A stretch of DNA of 64,000 bases from NCBI GenBank assembly GCA_028282465.1, contig JANQHX010000015.1, positions 1-64,000 on the forward strand. The letters are read 5' to 3'. Source of the stretch: Gynuella sp. (GTDB lineage: Bacteria > Pseudomonadota > Gammaproteobacteria > Pseudomonadales > Natronospirillaceae). Positions 57,880 through 64,000 of this stretch are shown piece by piece. Made by a program: the position numbers and the translations under genes. The number at the start of each line of letters is the position of its first letter. Positions within the stretch are counted from its first letter, which is position 1. Below the pieces are notes generated by a model that made no database searches, was not told the DNA's origin, and worked only from the letters and a program-made list of their open reading frames with translations.

Positions 57880-58440
57880 AATTTCTTTCCTCTTAATTAA
57901 CGACTAGCAATAACTTTCAGCAAAAATAAACATAGCATAAAAAAACTTTTACAAAAAAAATATTTTTAAAAAAAACCGTTTTTTTTTCAAAAATTTCCAT
58001 TTTTTTTTATTTTTCTTTCAAATTTCGATTAATTCTCTAAGAAATTAATATCTGATGGGGAATTTCAGTGTCTAGATGGCTCTGTTAATTGAATTGAATC
58101 CAATTGTTCAGCAACTATTAAATAGAGATTTTTAATTGATTTAGATCTGAGTTTAATTGAAATCTGCCGAGCAAAATTAACAAATAATTTAGAATTCGAA
58201 TCGTCCTGAATCAAAGACTTTCATCCGAGTTCCGTTCAAATTTAACCAAAAACAAACATCAGTTTGAGAAATAATAGGGAAAATTGGGTTTCCAAATACA
58301 ATCAGGAGAACTAATTTGACTGTGAACTCAGGATATTCACAAGAATATCTACAATCAAACGTCTAGAGTTATAAACTGCGAGTCTGAAGTAGTTTTATTC
58401 ATATTCACAAAGTCATATGGTTTTGTTCGGAACATTTAGC
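57880..58440. other. AT-rich intergenic region upstream of the histone-like gene
   Basis: About 560 bases with no ORF I would support. The part nearest the gene (57940-58030) is extreme in composition, with repeated runs of six to ten A or T, consistent with a bent promoter region. The rest is featureless to my eye. Confidence 0.5.
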
Positions 58441-58472
58441 AAAAAAAAAGCTGCTCTCGGCAGCCTTTTTAC
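58441..58472 (-). terminator. Terminator after adk
   Basis: On the minus strand AGGCTGC, CGAGA loop and GCAGCTT form a stem followed by nine T, about 20 bases after the adk stop. Confidence 0.88.
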
Positions 58473-58491
58473 ATGTCGTTCAGCGATAGAG

Positions 58492-59202
<711 letters not shown>

Positions 59203-59375
59203 TTATGTACCCAACCCAATTGCTAACTTGTAAAGCAGCAATTTGAGTGTGGCAAAGATACCATCAGATTTGGCTGTGACAAGGGGCACATTGTCTGAGA
59301 AACGATCTGAAATCAAAAGAAAGGGATTAAAATTGTGGCCTGAATGAGGGTTTTCATCCAGGCCATGATGGTATT

Positions 59376-61244
59376 TTAGTCGTAGGTTGAGTTAAATACT
59401 TCGTTAAAACTAGGGACTTGCTCACCTTTGTCATGGCTAATACGCATTTCCCAAATGTTTTTAAGCTTGTTATCAGAAAGTTCAGTCACACGGTCATTAA
59501 CTATGGTTGGTCGGATGAAAACTAATAAGTTTACTTTATTTGTCGTGTGACTCTTGGATCTAAACAATACCCCTAAACCCGGAATATCTCCCAGAAGGGG
59601 CACTTTATTAACACCAACAGTCTCTTCGTCTCTGATTAAACCGCCCAATACAATAGTTTCACCGTCTGACACTAGCACTTCTGTCTTAATTTCACGCTTG
59701 TTGGTAATAGTGGTTTCGCTACCATCCAGGGTTTCGGTACTGGCGTTTTCTGTTTTTTGTTCAACTTCTAGGCGAATGTCGCCATTCTTCTGAATATGAG
59801 GAATAACTTTCAAACTAGTACCAATATCTCGAGTTTCAAAAGTAGTAAATGGATTGCCGCCAGAGGTTGACTGAGTGGTGGTTTTAAAAGGCCGGTTTTC
59901 ACCAACTAAAATGCTCGCCTCATTGTTATTTAGAGTCATTACACTAGGTGTAGAAAGAATATTTGAGTTGGTGTTACTCTCAATTGCTTGTAGAACCGCC
60001 CCCCAGCTGTCTCCATCAACCAGTCCCAATGTCAGTCCATTACTAATTGCCGCAGCGGTGCCTGTAACAATTGAAGATAAGGGCAGCTGAGATCCAGCTG
60101 TCAACTGTGTACCCACAGCTGGTGTCCCATCTTCAGCAGCAGTCTCAGGGTTGTTAATCATTTGAACCCCGATATCACGACCGAAACTTTCAGACACTTC
60201 AACAATCACCGCTTCAATCAATACTTGAGCTCTTGGTATGTCGAGTTGCTGAATAATGGCTTCAATTTCTACCAAGATGGTCGGCTCAGCACGAATAACC
60301 AATGCATTTAACGCTTCATCTGACAATATGGAAATGGGTTCGGCTGGAGGTGCAGCAGCACCGCCCTGCTGCTGTTGAGACTTTTGAACCGCACCTGAGA
60401 AACCTTTAAGGATTTCGGCCATGGTTTTTGAGTCTGAATGATTTAAGAAGATTACTTTGGAGCTGGTATTTTGTGTCGAAGGTTTATCAAGTTTCTTAAT
60501 AAGTGCCTTAATACGATCTCGATAAGCTTTTTCACCTTTTAAAATGATTGAATTACTGGTTTCGTCTGCCACTACTCTGATTTGTCCACCAGAATTCCTA
60601 TTATTCGCATTCGCCGCCGCAACTTCTTCTGGTACCAATTTTTCTAACAGACCGACGATGTTACCTACCCAAGCTTCCTCAAGAGTCACAATTTCAATTT
60701 CTTCACTGGTAACGACATCTAGTGACTGAATGAGATCAACAATGCGTTGGATGTTACTGGCATGGTCACTCACAATAATTGCGTTTGCTGATGGAACACC
60801 GGCCAAGTGACCATATTTAGCGACCATGGGCCTTAAAATAGGCACCAATTCCATCGCAGATCGGTTTTGAATAAATAATACACGGGTTACAAATTCTGGA
60901 CCCAGCTCTCGCTGCTGAATTAGTTCCCCACCAGCCGCCTTAACGTCCGACTGTTTAATAATTTGAGTGACCCCATCACGAGTCACAGCCGCATAACCAT
61001 GAATTCTTAAAACATTGAGAAAGACATCATATACTTCGTTCTTCGACAGCCCTTTGGAAGAAATAACCGTAATTTTGCCTTTGACAGCGGGATCTACTAA
61101 AAATGTTCGACCAGTAATAGAAGCGACCTGTTCAACAAAAACTCTAATATCCGCGTCTTTTTGATTTACAGTCCAAGTTTCAGCTTGAACAGCTGCAATG
61201 CTTAAACACATTAAAACTACAGCAAACAGTTTTCTCTTCAGCAT
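59376..61244 (-). CDS. gspD: Type II secretion system secretin GspD
   Basis: About 622 residues with a signal peptide (MLKRKLFAVVLMCLSIAAVQA), N0 and N1-N3 domains, and the secretin barrel domain with VPLLGDIPGLGVLFRS near the C-terminus. It forms the outer-membrane pore of the type II system. I used the ATG at 61244, which opens the signal peptide; an ATG eight codons upstream is possible. Third gene of gspN-gspC-gspD. Confidence 0.94.
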   Translation of the reverse strand: MLKRKLFAVVLMCLSIAAVQAETWTVNQKDADIRVFVEQVASITGRTFLVDPAVKGKITVISSKGLSKNEVYDVFLNVLRIHGYAAVTRDGVTQIIKQSDVKAAGGELIQQRELGPEFVTRVLFIQNRSAMELVPILRPMVAKYGHLAGVPSANAIIVSDHASNIQRIVDLIQSLDVVTSEEIEIVTLEEAWVGNIVGLLEKLVPEEVAAANANNRNSGGQIRVVADETSNSIILKGEKAYRDRIKALIKKLDKPSTQNTSSKVIFLNHSDSKTMAEILKGFSGAVQKSQQQQGGAAAPPAEPISILSDEALNALVIRAEPTILVEIEAIIQQLDIPRAQVLIEAVIVEVSESFGRDIGVQMINNPETAAEDGTPAVGTQLTAGSQLPLSSIVTGTAAAISNGLTLGLVDGDSWGAVLQAIESNTNSNILSTPSVMTLNNNEASILVGENRPFKTTTQSTSGGNPFTTFETRDIGTSLKVIPHIQKNGDIRLEVEQKTENASTETLDGSETTITNKREIKTEVLVSDGETIVLGGLIRDEETVGVNKVPLLGDIPGLGVLFRSKSHTTNKVNLLVFIRPTIVNDRVTELSDNKLKNIWEMRISHDKGEQVPSFNEVFNSTYD

Positions 61245-61283
61245 TTTTATCTCAGTTATTATTGTCATTGACTCTAATCCTAA

Positions 61284-62153
61284 TTAAGGCATTGGCGGAT
61301 AAATAGTGAAGCGTCTGCTTCCGCGTTGAATTTCCACCTTAATTTCACCGCTTGCCAATACCTGATCAACCAGTAGTTGATCGTTTTCAATGTTGCCTAC
61401 TGCCATGTCATTGACAGATATAATCATGTCACCCGCTCTGAGCCCCATTGCCATGAGTTGCCTTGCTCTTCGGGTGACTCTGTAACCATCCCCAGTCGCT
61501 TCTAATCCCATACGGTTAACTAATCCGGCAGGGTCATTGACTGCTTCAGTTCTCATGGCACTGATAACTGTATCGACCGGGCCATTAAAATTTAAATTAC
61601 GCGAATTTGCATTGGGGTTAGCTACCGGTTCATTTCTCTTAATAATTGATGAACCACCCACGCTAGGGCCTTCATCAAACTTTAAAGATTCCATCCGGCC
61701 ATTTCGGTCTAAAATTACTCTATCTGTCTGTACTTGGGCGAGTTTTGCTTGACCAAAAACGTTGTCTCCAACTTTAAAATACTCGCCTCTAGCTCCCTTT
61801 GACCTAGCAATAACCGCTGAGCCAGGGCTCTCGCCACCAGTGGATGCAAACACCCCCTGTAACTGAAGACTCAAACGAGTTTCCGGAGCATCTTCAACCA
61901 CAGGTGTTTCTACCACCTTAACTTCTTCAACCACGAATTTGCCAAATAAATTTCTTGTTGGCAAAGGACTCATGGCAGATTTACTTGAACCTGTATTAAC
62001 AGAAACCGCTTTGATGGGCGTAACCGTAATTGTGGGCATGGGTTCAACAATACCCCAGGTTATTTTTGCACCCAAATATGCAACCGCAATTACCACTAGC
62101 ACTGTCAGATAGGGAACTGCTTTCTGCAAATATTTAATTAGTAATTCTTGCAT
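61284..62153 (-). CDS. gspC: Type II secretion system protein GspC
   Basis: 289 residues: one inner-membrane helix (about 13-33), a periplasmic HR domain with RNLFGKF and LQLQGVFAS, and a C-terminal PDZ domain with GLRAGDMIISVNDMAVGN (about 215-285). GspC links the inner-membrane platform to the GspD secretin. It is 10 bases after gspN and 15 bases (to the upstream start) before gspD. Confidence 0.9.
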   Translation of the reverse strand: MQELLIKYLQKAVPYLTVLVVIAVAYLGAKITWGIVEPMPTITVTPIKAVSVNTGSSKSAMSPLPTRNLFGKFVVEEVKVVETPVVEDAPETRLSLQLQGVFASTGGESPGSAVIARSKGARGEYFKVGDNVFGQAKLAQVQTDRVILDRNGRMESLKFDEGPSVGGSSIIKRNEPVANPNANSRNLNFNGPVDTVISAMRTEAVNDPAGLVNRMGLEATGDGYRVTRRARQLMAMGLRAGDMIISVNDMAVGNIENDQLLVDQVLASGEIKVEIQRGSRRFTIYPPMP

Positions 62154-62162
62154 TCCTCTACC

Positions 62163-62897
62163 TTAGAAAACTTTTTCTTTAATTTCGAAAACAACGTCAC
62201 GCTGACCCTTAGGTAAAGGTTGACCTGCTAGTTCAACCAGTTGCCTGTGAATATTTAGAGCACCCCAACCATCTTCAGCAATACTGCCCGTTAACAGCAG
62301 TTTTTCAGTTTGATCGGACACAGAAACTGAAGGTACGTTTTGTTCGGTTTTAAAACTGGCTGTCATTTGTGGCAGCACAGCTTTTTGAGTTCTATTACCC
62401 ATAGGGTAGCCTACTGTCCCACCTGTCCAACGAGCCCCCCCTTCAATTTCATTCAGTAATCGACTCCAACTCCCACTGGCAGATAAATCATCCAGCCAAA
62501 TTCTTCCAGTTAAGGTCGTTCTAAAAGGGATGGTAAAACGATTAACAAATTGATCATCTAAATATCCATTGAGGGTTTCTAAACTAAAGCCTATTGGAGA
62601 AACACTAAATAATCCCGACACTTCTGCGCCGTTCGTTGTTATTGTTGTTTCACCTGCTGCTTTCGCCAAAAACACAGCCCATGGAGATAGAGTCCATTCA
62701 ACATTGAAAGAATTATTTTGATACAACAATGAACCCTGTCCATTCCAAATGGAACCTTGCACCGAATTAATGGTTAGACCTGGGACGGCACCATCTTTAA
62801 ACGCGGTTTTTGCAATGAGAGAAACCGGTGCCATGGATACTAAAAACACCAGGTAAAAAACGATACCGACAATTATTAAATTTCTTAGCCGAGCCAT
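62163..62897 (-). CDS. gspN: Type II secretion system protein GspN
   Basis: 244 residues, N-terminal membrane helix (about 7-27), then a beta-rich periplasmic part with VQGSIWNGQGSLLYQ and VEWTLSPWAVFLAK, typical of GspN. GspN is a non-universal component of the type II system. It opens the gspN-C-D unit; the other gsp genes are not within the window. Confidence 0.85.
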   Translation of the reverse strand: MARLRNLIIVGIVFYLVFLVSMAPVSLIAKTAFKDGAVPGLTINSVQGSIWNGQGSLLYQNNSFNVEWTLSPWAVFLAKAAGETTITTNGAEVSGLFSVSPIGFSLETLNGYLDDQFVNRFTIPFRTTLTGRIWLDDLSASGSWSRLLNEIEGGARWTGGTVGYPMGNRTQKAVLPQMTASFKTEQNVPSVSVSDQTEKLLLTGSIAEDGWGALNIHRQLVELAGQPLPKGQRDVVFEIKEKVF

Positions 62898-63030
62898 ACG
62901 AATTGCTTGTTCCCAGCTCTAATTTTCTAGAGCACTTGTTATTTTTGGGTCGCCTAGTTTAATTGACCAAATCAAATGTAACAAACGAATAGGTCAAATT
63001 TGGATTCCAAGTCAGGAATTCAACCCATAA

Positions 63031-63056
63031 AAAAAGCCCGCATTTGCGGGCTTTTT
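63031..63056 (-). terminator. Terminator after groEL
   Basis: AAAAAGCCCGC, an ATTT loop and GCGGGCTTTTT form a perfect stem between groEL and gspN, 24 bases beyond the groEL stop on the minus strand. Confidence 0.92.
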
Positions 63057-63079
63057 ACATAGGTTTTGGTGCGTCAGGC

Positions 63080-64000
63080 TTACATCATTCCGCCCATACC
63101 ACCCATTCCGCCCATGCCACCCATATCTGGCATTCCGCCAGCTGCGCCACCTTCTTCAGGTTTATCGGCAACCATTGCTTCAGTTGTAATCATTAGAGAA
63201 GCAACAGATGAAGCAGCTTGCAAGGCAGTACGAGTAACTTTAGCTGGGTCAATAATACCTAACTCAACCATGTTACCGTATTCACCATTTGCAGCGTTGT
63301 AACCATAGTTACCTTCACCCGCTTTTACATTGGCTAATACAACAGCTGATTCCTCACCAGCATTATCAACGATCTGGCGAAGCGGTGCTTCCATAGCACG
63401 AAGTGCTAAATTGATGCCTACGTTCTGATCTTCGTTTTCACCTTCGATAGAACCAACGGCTGAAAGAGCACGTACCAGGGCGACACCACCACCAGCAACA
63501 ACACCCTCTTCTACCGCAGCGCGAGCCGCGTGAGGCGCATCGTCAACACGAGCTTTTTTCTCTTTCATTTCAACTTCAGTGGCAGCACCCACTTTGATGA
63601 CAGCAACACCACCAGCTAACTTGGCGACGCGCTCTTGAAGTTTTTCTTTATCGTAGTCAGAAGTAGATTGTTCGATTTCAGCACGGATCTGTTCAACACG
63701 AGCTTTGATGTCACCTTCTTCACCGGCACCATCTACAATTACTGTGTTTTCTTTAGTTAGAGTAATTCGCTTAGCAGAACCTAAGTGCTCAAGAGTAGTG
63801 GTTTCAAGAGAAAGGCCTACTTCCTCTGAAATTACAGTACCGCCAGTTAAGATTGCGATGTCTTGAAGCATTGCCTTACGACGATCACCGAAGCCTGGTG
63901 CTTTTGCAGCTGCTACTTTGACAGTGCCGCGCATGTTGTTAACAACCAAAGTTGCTAGAGCTTCACCTTCGATGTCTTCAGCAATGATCATTAGCGGACG
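63080..64000 (-). CDS. groEL: Chaperonin GroEL, C-terminal part (cut by right edge)
   Basis: The last 306 residues of a 60-kDa chaperonin; the frame stays open to the window edge. The segments [38 protein letters not shown] and [14 protein letters not shown] are those of GroEL, and the protein ends in the flexible GGM repeat tail. The 5' part and groES lie beyond the window. Followed by a strong terminator. Confidence 0.97.
   Translation of the reverse strand, partial: RPLMIIAEDIEGEALATLVVNNMRGTVKVAAAKAPGFGDRRKAMLQDIAILTGGTVISEEVGLSLETTTLEHLGSAKRITLTKENTVIVDGAGEEGDIKARVEQIRAEIEQSTSDYDKEKLQERVAKLAGGVAVIKVGAATEVEMKEKKARVDDAPHAARAAVEEGVVAGGGVALVRALSAVGSIEGENEDQNVGINLALRAMEAPLRQIVDNAGEESAVVLANVKAGEGNYGYNAANGEYGNMVELGIIDPAKVTRTALQAASSVASLMITTEAMVADKPEEGGAAGGMPDMGGMGGMGGMGGMM

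Noticed and set aside
57533-57907. Plus-strand ORF of 124 residues, Ala-rich and hydrophobic
   Set aside because: It is the complement of the low-complexity Ala/Lys codons of the histone-like gene, with no ribosome site.

Overview
The window looks like a chromosome segment of a marine-type gammaproteobacterium with moderate to low GC. The evidence is the set of full-length housekeeping genes: LptF/LptG, PlsB, RsmJ, RlmA, FolX, SlyX, HrpB, DUF3301, and a type II secretion gspN-gspC-gspD block. I cannot name the genus. No rRNA, tRNA, CRISPR array, prophage or complete insertion sequence was seen.

Left part (1-16 kb, mostly minus strand): a polymorphic-toxin (RHS) locus. A giant Sec-exported RHS protein of 4035 residues combines RTX-like repeats, thrombospondin type 3 repeats, four DUF1566 modules, PKD-like domains, a CAP/SCP domain, an Ig-like domain, YD repeats and a short variable C-terminal tip. 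A small gene overlapping its stop codon is the probable immunity gene. Downstream lies an orphan, 5'-truncated second copy of the RHS core that carries one in-frame stop and runs out of the window.

16.4-19.4 kb: a Tat-exported PhoX phosphatase preceded by two tandem Pho boxes. Transcribed away from it is an Xre/MbcA-RES toxin-antitoxin pair with a doubled palindromic operator.

19.5-35.3 kb: mostly core genes. These include bcp-folE-folX, an OlsB-like acyltransferase, a thioesterase, rmuC, an ansA-hrpB-dgkA operon containing two unknown genes, an ArsR repressor with a BigR/SqrR-like cysteine pair, an HDOD protein, an RDD protein, lptFG and pepA.

35.4-40.2 kb: a chemoreceptor, then two genes each interrupted by a 264-bp non-coding element (a TraR/DksA-type zinc-finger gene and the radical-SAM gene amrS). 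The elements have different terminal inverted repeats. They share length, TA target, two-hairpin architecture and a covarying stem, so they look like two members of one mobile, structured element family. In both cases, removing the element plus one TA restores the reading frame exactly.

40.2-64 kb: core genes again. DUF3301, DUF3307-SatD, rimO, a YdfG-like dehydrogenase, an OFA-family transporter, an orphan histidine kinase, dapE, rlmA with two small unknown genes, a membrane-anchored cold-shock-domain protein, slyX, plsB, rsmJ, uppP, tsaB, an Ala/Lys-rich histone-like protein, adk, gspN-C-D, and the 3' part of groEL at the right edge. Several clear rho-independent terminators separate these units.
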